A DNA stretch of 64,000 nucleotides from Gordonia sp. SL306 (GTDB lineage: Bacteria; Actinomycetota; Actinomycetes; Mycobacteriales; Mycobacteriaceae). Shown here piece after piece: positions 55,581 to 63,271 of the stretch; position 1 is the stretch's first letter, and every line of letters begins with the position of its first letter. Below the pieces are notes generated by a model. That model was not told where the DNA came from and ran no database searches. It was given only the letters and a program-made list of their open reading frames with translations. A program made the translations under genes and the position numbers. The stretch is from positions 682,001-746,000 of the forward strand of contig NZ_CP113063.1 in assembly GCF_026625785.1 (NCBI RefSeq), written 5' to 3'.

Positions 55581-56783
55581 ATGGGTACAGAGATCATCGA
55601 TTCACGGAAGATCGAGCGCGCGGTCGGCGAGGTACTCGACGCCGCGGTCTCGGGCTCACCCCGCGTGCCCGGTGTGGTCGCAGGCGTCACCACCGACACG
55701 GAACTCCTGACGCTGTCCGCGGCGGGCCTGCGCGCCGGCGACGGCACCGATCCGATGACCGCCGACAGTGTCTTCGCCCTGTTCTCCACCACCAAGGCGA
55801 TCACCGCGACCGTCACACTGCAACTCGTCGAGCGTGGTCTGCTCGATCTCGATGCACCGGCCGCGGAGTATGCTCCGCGGTTGCGCGACGTCCAGGTGCT
55901 CGAGGGCTTCGCCGACGACGGCAGCCTCCGCCTCCGCTCACCGAAATCCGACGTGACGACACGTCAATTACTCACCCACACAGCCGGTTTCGGATATGAC
56001 TTCTTCAACGAGAACTATCGTCGGCTGACGCGTGACCACGGCGTCCCAGGTGTCATCAGCGCCACGATGGAGTCACTGTCCACTCCGCTGCTCTTTGATC
56101 CCGGCACACGGTGGGAGTACGGCAGCAGCATGGACTGGGCCGGACTCGTCGTCGAGGGCGTCACCGGCCACCGACTGGGCGAAGTGATGTCCGAGCACGT
56201 CTTCAGCCCCCTTGGCATGTCCGACACGTCGTTCACCCTCGCCGACGACCTGGCCCGACGACGTGCCGTCCTGCACCACCGGGCGCCGGACGGTTCGCTG
56301 TCCCCCAATCACAAGTGGAAGATGCCCGACGACCCCGAGGTGCACATGGGCGGGCAGGGCCTCTACTCGACCGCACGCGATTATCTTGCGTTCATCCGGA
56401 TGTGGCTCAATGACGGCCTCTCCGACTCGGGCGAGCAGATCTTGCGGCCCGAGACGATCGCCGATGCCTCACGCAACCACCTCGGCGACCTCACAGTGAC
56501 CACCCTGCCCGGCGTGATCCCCGCACTGTCCCACGATGTGGACTTCTTTCCAGGAATCCCCAAATCCTGGGGGCTCAGCTTCCTGATCAACGACGAGGAC
56601 GCACCCACGGGCCGGCCCGCGGGATCGCTCGCCTGGGCCGGGCTGGCGAATCTGTACTACTGGATCGATCGTCGCACCAAGATCGGCGGATTCTGGGCGA
56701 CCCAGATCTTCCCGTTCGTCGATCCGACCGCCCTCGACGGCTATCTCGACTTCGAGCGGGCCGTCTACCGCTCACTCGTCTGA
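55581..56783 (+). CDS. Serine hydrolase, class C beta-lactamase/esterase fold
   Basis: 400 residues from ATG 55581, with AGGAGG nine bases upstream (ATG 55572 is too close). SxxK motif Ser69-TT-Lys72 in LFSTTKAI, and YGSSMD for the Tyr motif. Resembles EstB-type carboxylesterases and 6-aminohexanoate dimer hydrolases rather than a true beta-lactamase. No signal peptide is seen. Confidence 0.92.
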   Translation: MGTEIIDSRKIERAVGEVLDAAVSGSPRVPGVVAGVTTDTELLTLSAAGLRAGDGTDPMTADSVFALFSTTKAITATVTLQLVERGLLDLDAPAAEYAPRLRDVQVLEGFADDGSLRLRSPKSDVTTRQLLTHTAGFGYDFFNENYRRLTRDHGVPGVISATMESLSTPLLFDPGTRWEYGSSMDWAGLVVEGVTGHRLGEVMSEHVFSPLGMSDTSFTLADDLARRRAVLHHRAPDGSLSPNHKWKMPDDPEVHMGGQGLYSTARDYLAFIRMWLNDGLSDSGEQILRPETIADASRNHLGDLTVTTLPGVIPALSHDVDFFPGIPKSWGLSFLINDEDAPTGRPAGSLAWAGLANLYYWIDRRTKIGGFWATQIFPFVDPTALDGYLDFERAVYRSLV

Positions 56784-56828
56784 GGCCGCACCGCTCCGGA
56801 TCCCAACCCCGCCCACGGGCGCACCCAC

Positions 56829-56908
56829 TCGCCGATCGGGCACAGAACCTCGCCGATCGGGCACAGAATCTCAGCGACCGTGCCCAGAACGTCGCCGATC
56901 GTGCGAGG
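56829..56908. repeat. Imperfect 21-bp tandem repeat, about 3.8 copies
   Basis: Units start at 56829, 56850, 56871 and 56892, with consensus TCGCCGATCGGGCACAGAAc. They fill the middle of the 209-bp gap between convergent genes (stops at 56783 and 56993). The period is a multiple of three, but no gene is supported here. Confidence 0.85.
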
Positions 56909-56992
56909 AGGCTTCGCCTGGGCGGCCATCGCATCTCGCAGGGCCGACCACGCGGTCGCCCGGCGTGAACTCCAGTGCGCGAAAGATGAATC

Positions 56993-57667
56993 CTATGCCC
57001 GATCGGTGAGATTCTGTGGCAACGGTTTACGCCATTCCTTGACGTTGATACCGATCCGGTCGTGCCGCGAACCCGACCATGCGACATCGAGTCCGTGCCT
57101 GCGGAGGGTCCCGACTATCTGCTCACCGAGCAACGTCTCGGTGCGCTCGTACGCGACGTGTTCGGCATCGGTGTCGCCGGCCGACATCGCGTCGAGCAGT
57201 GCATCCGGCAGGGTGGGATGCGGACGAAAGGCGCTGTAGCCCAGGTAGAGGACCGCGTCGTCGTCCGCGAGCCGTTCGGCGTCCTGTTCGTGGAAGAAGA
57301 CATAAGCCCATTCGCGGAACTTGTACCAGTCGTCGCGGTCGGGATCCGGGGTGCGTTCGCTGTCGATCTCCTGCGTGGCGCACCGACTGCAGCACGAGAA
57401 GTTCATCCGCGCCAGCACCCCGTCCGCGTCGAGGTCGTCGAAGGCTGCGAGGAGACGCGCATAGTCACCGGTGTCGGTCCACTGCCGTTGCGCTTGCGCC
57501 CGATCGTCCCACAGCCGGCGGACCTCGCCGACGGCGTCGTCGGGCGACTCACCGGCGTCCTCGGCCCAGTCCCGCGCGTCCGCCTCGATCTCGACGAGCC
57601 CGGTGAACCCCGGGATCAACCGAGACCTGACGAGATCACGCAGATCGGCGAGGTGCGCTCCCTGCAT
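56993..57667 (-). CDS. DUF6891-like protein
   Basis: 224 residues from ATG 57667 (MQGAHLADLRDLVRSRL). Cys pair CCSRC, acidic and Trp-rich, FHEQDAERLADDDAVLYLGY in the middle and a C-terminal DVAWSGSRHDRIGINVKEW. It matches the actinobacterial DUF6891 type as I recall it; function unknown. It is convergent with the serine hydrolase and divergent from the aldolase. Confidence 0.75.
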   Translation of the reverse strand: MQGAHLADLRDLVRSRLIPGFTGLVEIEADARDWAEDAGESPDDAVGEVRRLWDDRAQAQRQWTDTGDYARLLAAFDDLDADGVLARMNFSCCSRCATQEIDSERTPDPDRDDWYKFREWAYVFFHEQDAERLADDDAVLYLGYSAFRPHPTLPDALLDAMSAGDTDAEHVAYERTETLLGEQIVGTLRRHGLDVAWSGSRHDRIGINVKEWRKPLPQNLTDRA

Positions 57668-57767
57668 ATGACTGCTCCATCCAACGGGTCTGATTGGCCA
57701 TTGGACGCCGCCACCGACCGAATGGTTCCGGCGATGGCGGCGGTTCGTCTGTTCGGACGACACCGCG

Positions 57768-57773
57768 TAATCT
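57768..57773 (+). promoter_or_regulatory. -10 box for a leaderless aldolase mRNA
   Basis: TAATCT (TANNNT) ends 7 bases before the GTG at 57781, placing the probable transcription start on the start codon. No Shine-Dalgarno sequence precedes the GTG. Confidence 0.55.
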
Positions 57774-57780
57774 CTCCGAC

Positions 57781-58437
57781 GTGCGCTTCTCCGAGGAACG
57801 TGCGGCGCTCGCCGCCGCTGCCCAGCGACTTGCCCGCGCGGGGATGACCCACGGCACCGGCGGAAATCTCTCGGTCCGCGTGGACGATCATGTCCTCCTG
57901 ACCCCGTCGGGCTGCCGGCTCGCCGATGTCACGCCCGAGCAGATGGTCGCCGTCGACCTCGACGGAACGGTCGTGGAGGACACGCCCTTTCAGCCGACAT
58001 CCGAGCTACGCATCCACCTCGACGTCTATCAGCACACGTCGGCGGCCGCAGTGGTCCACGCACACCCGATCGCGTCGATCGCCGCTGCCAACGTCGTCGA
58101 CGAGCTGCCCGTGGTGCACTACACGGCCGCCCTGATCGGGGGTGCAATCCGGGTTGCGCCGTATGCCGTGTTCGGCAGCAGCGCACTCGGCGACGCCGTG
58201 GCCGCGGCCCTGACCGGGCGCACGGCCGCCCTGATGCGCAACCACGGTTCGGTCGCATACGGCGACGACCTCGACTCGGCTTGCGACCGAATCGAACTCG
58301 TGGACTGGCTGGCCGAGCTCTACCTGCGTTCCGCGGCGATCGCACCGCCCGCGACCCTCACCCACGACGACATCGTCGACGTCGTGGTCACCGCGACACG
58401 ACGGCAGTATTCACCGTTCCCCGGGAGGAACCCATGA
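57781..58437 (+). CDS. Class II aldolase/adducin (L-fuculose-phosphate aldolase type)
   Basis: 218 residues from a leaderless GTG 57781. Phosphate-binding GTGGNLS (residues 26-32), acid/base Glu75, and zinc ligands His93, His95 (VVHAHP) and His155 (RNHGSV), as in FucA. It splits a phosphorylated sugar into dihydroxyacetone phosphate and an aldehyde. The stop overlaps the start of the PfkB kinase (ATGA). Confidence 0.93.
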   Translation: MRFSEERAALAAAAQRLARAGMTHGTGGNLSVRVDDHVLLTPSGCRLADVTPEQMVAVDLDGTVVEDTPFQPTSELRIHLDVYQHTSAAAVVHAHPIASIAAANVVDELPVVHYTAALIGGAIRVAPYAVFGSSALGDAVAAALTGRTAALMRNHGSVAYGDDLDSACDRIELVDWLAELYLRSAAIAPPATLTHDDIVDVVVTATRRQYSPFPGRNP

Positions 58438-59333
58438 GAGTGGCCACGTTCGGAGCACACGTCCTCGACGTGCTCGCACAGCCTGTGGACGAGATCCCCG
58501 GCGGTCAGGGCGCTGCCCTCGTGCAGAACATCCGGATGTCACCGGCTGGACCGGCAGGCGGGACCGCGGTCACCCTCGCCAAGCTAGGCGTCGAGGTCTA
58601 CACGGTGGGCGCGATCGGCCGCGACGACGCCGGCGACCTGCTGACCACGATGCTCGATCGCAACGGTGTGAACACCGACCATCTCGTCACCGTCGACCAA
58701 CCGACATCGATGAGCATGTTGCCGATCCGCAGCAACGGCGACCGACCGGCACTGCACCTGCCCGGCGCCAATCTCGCCTACCCACTCGGCAGCGCCCCGC
58801 TCGAGCTCCTCACCGGGATGGACCACGTCCACATCGGTGCACCAGAACTCCTCAACCCGCCCGAACTCGCTCCTCTGCTCGCAGACCTCCGCAGCACCGG
58901 TACCACCATTTCCGCGGACATCCTCGCCGACGGCGATCCCGGTCTATTCGCCTGGATCGAACCTGTTCTGCCACAACTCGATTACCTCCTCCCCAACGAC
59001 GACCAGGTCCGCGGATTCACCGGCGAGTCCGACCTGATCGCCGCGTGCCGACGCCTCATCGACCGTGGCGTCAGCTGCGTGGCGGCCACCGCAGGCGCCG
59101 ACGGAGCCCACGTGGTGACCGCCGACGACGCCGAGCACGCCCACGCCCGGGATGTGACCGTCGTCGACACCAGCGGTTGCGGCGATTCCTTCTCGGCGGG
59201 CTTTCTCGCCGCCCGAGGACACGATCTGGGACTCCTCGCCGCCGCGGAGATCGGCTGTGCGGTGGCCGGGATCGTCGCGACCGGACTGGGCAGCGACCAC
59301 GGCGACTTCACCTGGGCGTCGATCGCGGGCTGA
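58434..59333 (+). CDS. PfkB family carbohydrate kinase
   Basis: 299 residues. ATP/catalytic motif VVDTSGCGDSFSAGFLAA (GxGD), N-terminal GG-rich lid segment GPAGGTAVTLAKLG. Ribosome site GGGAGGAA. It phosphorylates a sugar or sugar-like alcohol. Translational coupling to the aldolase suggests the kinase makes the aldolase substrate. Confidence 0.93.
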   Translation: MRVATFGAHVLDVLAQPVDEIPGGQGAALVQNIRMSPAGPAGGTAVTLAKLGVEVYTVGAIGRDDAGDLLTTMLDRNGVNTDHLVTVDQPTSMSMLPIRSNGDRPALHLPGANLAYPLGSAPLELLTGMDHVHIGAPELLNPPELAPLLADLRSTGTTISADILADGDPGLFAWIEPVLPQLDYLLPNDDQVRGFTGESDLIAACRRLIDRGVSCVAATAGADGAHVVTADDAEHAHARDVTVVDTSGCGDSFSAGFLAARGHDLGLLAAAEIGCAVAGIVATGLGSDHGDFTWASIAG

Positions 59334-59355
59334 CGCGTCGATCGATCGCATGACC

Positions 59356-59369
59356 CCCAGAAATCTGGG
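59356..59369. promoter_or_regulatory. Palindrome upstream of the RidA-like gene
   Basis: CCCAGA-AA-TCTGGG. A related half, AAATCTGGGA, recurs at 61391-61400 just before the LuxR-type gene, so this may be a shared operator. Confidence 0.4.
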
Positions 59370-59430
59370 CCGAGAAATCCCCTGATGATCGGGATGGGAA
59401 TCGTCTTGCGCACGAGCCAGTCTCGAAGGC

Positions 59431-59841
59431 GTGAACACATCCACTCCCACCACCGTGCGGATCAACCCGTCGACGTGGAACGTGCCGTTTCGCTTCGATC
59501 ACGCCCAGCTGCGCCCGGCGCCACGCGAAATGCTGACCATCGCGGGTCAGGCCTCCGTCGACGACGACGGGCGTGTTCTCCACGAAGGTGATGTCGCAGC
59601 GCAACTCTCACTCGCCGTCCACCATGTCGAGGAGATCCTGGCACGCGCCGGCATGACGCTCGCCGACGCTTTCTCACTGACCATCTACACCACCGACATC
59701 GCGGCAACCCTGGCCGCCTACGAGGCGCTCACCGAGCGCCTCGACGCGCACGACGCGACGCCGCCCGCCGCACTCGTCGGCGTCACCGCCCTCGCCCTCC
59801 CCGGTCTCGCGGTCGAGATCACCGCACAGGCCGGCCGCTGA
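59431..59841 (+). CDS. RidA-like (Rid family) protein lacking the catalytic Arg
   Basis: 136 residues from GTG 59431. The Rid/YjgF trimer fold is clear (MLTIAGQASVDDDGRVLHEG, VEEILARAGMTLAD). Where archetypal RidA has PxRxxVEV with the enamine-binding Arg, this protein has PPAALVGVTAL, so ordinary imine deaminase activity is unlikely. It precedes the flavin oxidase. Confidence 0.88.
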   Translation: MNTSTPTTVRINPSTWNVPFRFDHAQLRPAPREMLTIAGQASVDDDGRVLHEGDVAAQLSLAVHHVEEILARAGMTLADAFSLTIYTTDIAATLAAYEALTERLDAHDATPPAALVGVTALALPGLAVEITAQAGR

Positions 59842-59857
59842 ACCTCCCCGGCGAGGT

Positions 59858-59984
59858 TGGTCTCGATACGCCCCTCGCCTGGCGGCTCGCGGCTACTCGA
59901 CCAGCGGAAAACCTCGCCCACTGATCTACCACATTCCGCTGATCGAGTCGGCAGCGAGCGCAGCGAGCCGCCGTATCGAGATCA
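59858..59984. repeat. Interspersed palindromic (REP-like) element, copy 2
   Basis: Outer inverted repeat TGGTCTCGATACG (59858-59870) against CGTATCGAGATCA (59972-59984). Second pair GGCGGCTCGC (59881-59890) and GCGAGCCGCC (59963-59972), perfect. Inner pair ACTCGACCAGCGGAA (59895-59909) and TTCCGCTGATCGAGT (59934-59948), one mismatch. The whole element can fold into one long hairpin. Confidence 0.85.
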
Positions 59985-60026
59985 CCTCCACACCCCCTTC
60001 ACGCCCTTTCACAACCAGGAGAATCC

Positions 60027-61370
60027 ATGTCCCTCACCACCCCCGACGCCGCCACGGTGACCGGCCCCGTCCTCACCCCCACCGATCCCGGATACGCCGA
60101 CGAACTGGCCGGCTTCAACCTCGCCTGCGTCCAGACGCCAGACATCGTCGTCGGCGCCACGTCGGCCGACGACGTCGCGGCGGCGGTCCGCCATGCCCGC
60201 GGCCACGGTCTACGAGTCGGCGTTCGCGCCACCGGCCACGGCCCGGTCATCGAAGGCGACGGACACCTCACCATCACCACCTCCCGGATGACCGAGGTCA
60301 GCGTCGACCCGGTCGCGAAGACGGCGCGAGTCGGTGCGGGCGCCCGGTGGCGCGACCTGGTCGCCGCCACCGCACCTCATGGACTCACCGGTCTCGTCGG
60401 GTCGTCGTCGTCGGTCGGTGTCGTCGGGTACACACTCGGTGGCGGACTCAGTCCCCTCGGACGGCAATTCGGCTATGCCGCCGACCTCGTCCGCAGCATC
60501 GAGGTGGTGACCGCCGACGGCATCATCCGCACGGTCGACGCCGGCGCCGGGTCCGATCTGTTCTGGGCGCTGCTCGGCGGCCGGGACGGCTGCGGGATCG
60601 TGACGTCGATCGAGTTCGACCTGATCGGCCTCACCACGATCTATGGCGGCGGCATCTTCTTCGCCGGCGCCGCGGCCGAACAGGTCCTGCACGCCTGGCG
60701 GCGATGGGCACCGACCCTTCCGGTGGAGGCGGGAACCTCGGTGGCCATCCTGCGCCTGCCGCCGGACCCCACGCTCCCACCGCCGCTGCAGGGGCAGATC
60801 GCGGTGCACGTGCGGTTCACCTACACCGGAGATCCCGCGGTCGGTGCGCCGTTGCTCGCCCCGATGACGACCGCCGGACCGGTGCTGCTGGCCAACGTCG
60901 ACGTGATGCCGGTGGCCGCATTGGATGCCGTGCACATGGATCCCCCGGGCCCGATGCCCAGCATCGAACGTGGCAGCGCATTACGGGAACTCCCGGCCGA
61001 GGCCGTCGATGCGGTCCTCGAAGTGGCGGGACCAACGGTCGCGAGTCCACTCGCCATCGTCGAACTCCGCCTGCTGGGTGGGAAACTGACTGCACCACAG
61101 GGTGTTCCCAATTCCGTCACCGCGCGGTCGGCGGCTTACAGCATCCTCGCCATCGCGGTCCCGGCAGGCCCTGCCGCGGAACTGGCCGGCCCGCATGTCG
61201 GCGCGGTGAACGATGCGGTCGCACCGTGGGCCGACGGAGCGCTCCCCAACTTCGCCGGCCGGACACCGGTCGCGGACTTGCCCGCACTGTGGTCACCGGA
61301 CGATCGTGACCGTCTGTCGGCCATCCGCGAGCGCCACGATCCGAACGGGATGTTCCGCCGGGCCGTGTGA
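60027..61370 (+). CDS. FAD-linked oxidase, berberine-bridge type
   Basis: 447 residues. Covalent-FAD His71 in VRATGHGPVIEG; the second FAD-linking Cys of bicovalent enzymes is absent (GSSSSVGVVGYTLGGG), so it is monocovalent. FAD-binding VEVVTADG-like SIEVVTADG. Oxidises an alcohol, amine or sugar-like substrate. ATG 60027, with CAGGAG seven bases upstream. Confidence 0.92.
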   Translation: MSLTTPDAATVTGPVLTPTDPGYADELAGFNLACVQTPDIVVGATSADDVAAAVRHARGHGLRVGVRATGHGPVIEGDGHLTITTSRMTEVSVDPVAKTARVGAGARWRDLVAATAPHGLTGLVGSSSSVGVVGYTLGGGLSPLGRQFGYAADLVRSIEVVTADGIIRTVDAGAGSDLFWALLGGRDGCGIVTSIEFDLIGLTTIYGGGIFFAGAAAEQVLHAWRRWAPTLPVEAGTSVAILRLPPDPTLPPPLQGQIAVHVRFTYTGDPAVGAPLLAPMTTAGPVLLANVDVMPVAALDAVHMDPPGPMPSIERGSALRELPAEAVDAVLEVAGPTVASPLAIVELRLLGGKLTAPQGVPNSVTARSAAYSILAIAVPAGPAAELAGPHVGAVNDAVAPWADGALPNFAGRTPVADLPALWSPDDRDRLSAIRERHDPNGMFRRAV

Positions 61371-61430
61371 CCCCCGAATGTCTGCTCCACAAATCTGGGA
61401 TGGACATCTGACCTGCGACGACGGAAACTG

Positions 61431-62576
61431 ATGACCATGGCCACAGCAGCCTTGACCGCCGAGCGCGTACGCCGCGACATCGACGTGCTGGCCCATGCGG
61501 GTCTCGGGGTGAGCGACTTCATCGGCGAGGCCATCGAGTCGCTCACCCGTGCGGTCCCGCACGCCGCGGCGTGCGCGGCCACCGTCGACCCGAACTCGTT
61601 GATCCTGACGAGCGTTCGCAAGTACGGATCGTTGGTCGGTCGCAACACCCACGACGACGAGTTCGGGCTGATGGAGTACGGCCAGGCCGAGGACTCGTCG
61701 TTCCGCGAGCTTGCACTCGCCCATGTCGACGCGGTCGGTGTGGACGAACTCACCGGCGGTGACAACCGACGTTCGCCCCGGATGGCCGAATTCATGACGC
61801 CGCACTTCGACTTCCGGGATGAGGCGCGGCTGATCCTGCGCGACGGCGCGCAGGTCTGGGGCGCCATCGCATTCTTCCGGGAGGCCGGCGAGTCGCCGTT
61901 CGACACCGGCGAGATCGACTATCTCGACACCTTGTCGCAGACCATGGCACGCGGCGTCCGGACCGGGCTGCTCACCACGATCGTCGCCGAACCCCAGGTC
62001 ACCTCGACCGGACCGTGTGTCCTCATCGTCGACAGCACCAACCAGATGATCCAGATGAGTGCGGGTGCCGAAGAGCGCCTCGACGACCTGCTGACCGGAA
62101 AGAACAGCGGCGCAGCGAGTTCGGTGATCACCTCGCTGGTGGGCGCGGCCCGGCGTTACGGTCGCGGCGAGACCGACGTCCCGCCCCGATTACGCGTCCG
62201 GGCGGCTTCCGGCATGTGGCTGGTGGTGCACGCGTCGCCGCTCTCGAACGCCGAGGGACGAGTCGGCGAGGTGGTGGTGACGATCGAGGAGGCGCGGCCC
62301 CCGGAGATCGTGCCGATGGTGGTCGCCGCCTTCGGGCTGACCGCCCGTGAACGCGACGTCACCCAGATGGTGCTCCAGGGCGTGGCGACCAAGGACATCG
62401 CGACCACGCTGCACGTGTCCGCCTACACGGTCCAGGACCACCTCAAGTCGATCTTCGACAAGGCCGGTGTCCGGAGTCGGCGCGAACTCATCGCACGTGT
62501 CTACTTCGACCAATATGCCCCGCGGATGAACGACCCGTTACTGCCGTCGGGGTCGTTCGACGTCGCCGGCGGGTAG
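61431..62576 (+). CDS. LuxR-type regulator with GAF-like sensor
   Basis: 381 residues. N-terminal sensor domain (about 1-200), then a C-terminal LuxR helix-turn-helix: FGLTARERDVTQMVLQG, ATKDIATTLHVSAYTVQDH, LKSIFDKAGVRSRREL. ATG 61431; ATG 61437 is alternative. Probably controls the Rid/oxidase genes upstream. Confidence 0.92.
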   Translation: MTMATAALTAERVRRDIDVLAHAGLGVSDFIGEAIESLTRAVPHAAACAATVDPNSLILTSVRKYGSLVGRNTHDDEFGLMEYGQAEDSSFRELALAHVDAVGVDELTGGDNRRSPRMAEFMTPHFDFRDEARLILRDGAQVWGAIAFFREAGESPFDTGEIDYLDTLSQTMARGVRTGLLTTIVAEPQVTSTGPCVLIVDSTNQMIQMSAGAEERLDDLLTGKNSGAASSVITSLVGAARRYGRGETDVPPRLRVRAASGMWLVVHASPLSNAEGRVGEVVVTIEEARPPEIVPMVVAAFGLTARERDVTQMVLQGVATKDIATTLHVSAYTVQDHLKSIFDKAGVRSRRELIARVYFDQYAPRMNDPLLPSGSFDVAGG

Positions 62577-62579
62577 CGT

Positions 62580-63164
62580 CTACCTGACCATCCGTACCGC
62601 AAGGTCGCCGTAGGCGTGGCCCAGGGCCTCGGGGTCACGATGCGTCCGCGATGGAAACCAGCGACAGACATCGACGCACAGGGAGGACAGAGCCAACACC
62701 GCATCGTCGGCCGCGGCGACGGTGAACTCCCCCGACGCCACGCCCCTGCTCACGATGGCGCCGATCACGTCGGACGTGTCACGACGGATCGCGGTGATCT
62801 CGCGATAGTGCTCGTGGGTCAATCCGTGCAATTCGTACTGCACGACTTTCGCGAGCTGATGGTGCTCCGCCTGCCACCGCGCGAATTCCCGCACGACCGC
62901 ACGTAACCGCTGGTCGTCTGGCGCCGACTCGTCGTCGACGGCGCGCAGTGCCGCCAGCACGCCGCGGTGGCCCTGGACCGCGATCGCGTAGAGCAATTCC
63001 TCTTTCGATCGATAGTGCGGATACATCGCCGCGGCGCTCATGTTCAACCGCTTCGCGATCTGCCGCGTGGAGGTCCCGCCGTATCCGACCTCGGCGAAGG
63101 ACGCGATCGCCGCCTGGCGGATCCGTTCCGCAGCCACCGAGTCGCCGGCACGCGTCACGGCCAT
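62580..63164 (-). CDS. TetR family regulator
   Basis: 194 residues. HTH TSTRQIAKRLNMSAAAMYPHYRSKEEL near the N-terminus. Divergent from the acyl-CoA dehydrogenase with two matching palindromes between them; likely represses it and binds an acyl-CoA. Confidence 0.93.
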   Translation of the reverse strand: MAVTRAGDSVAAERIRQAAIASFAEVGYGGTSTRQIAKRLNMSAAAMYPHYRSKEELLYAIAVQGHRGVLAALRAVDDESAPDDQRLRAVVREFARWQAEHHQLAKVVQYELHGLTHEHYREITAIRRDTSDVIGAIVSRGVASGEFTVAAADDAVLALSSLCVDVCRWFPSRTHRDPEALGHAYGDLAVRMVR

Positions 63165-63222
63165 CTCCCACCTCGCTCCCGACCACAGCCTTGTTGACCA
63201 GATCGCACTGTACGGTGCATCA

Positions 63223-63254
63223 TAAGCGAGCGCTTAGAAATGAGCGAGCGCTTA
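63223..63254. promoter_or_regulatory. Two TetR-type operator palindromes
   Basis: TAAGCG-AG-CGCTTA at 63223-63236 and TGAGCG-AG-CGCTTA at 63241-63254, the starts 18 bp apart. They lie between the TetR start (63164) and the acyl-CoA dehydrogenase start (63272). Confidence 0.75.
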
Positions 63255-63271
63255 GTTGCCGAAGGAGTCCC

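Noticed and set aside
55581-56783. Beta-lactamase resistance gene
   Set aside because: The fold is class C-like but there is no signal peptide and the SxxK and Tyr motifs fit carboxylesterases of this superfamily.
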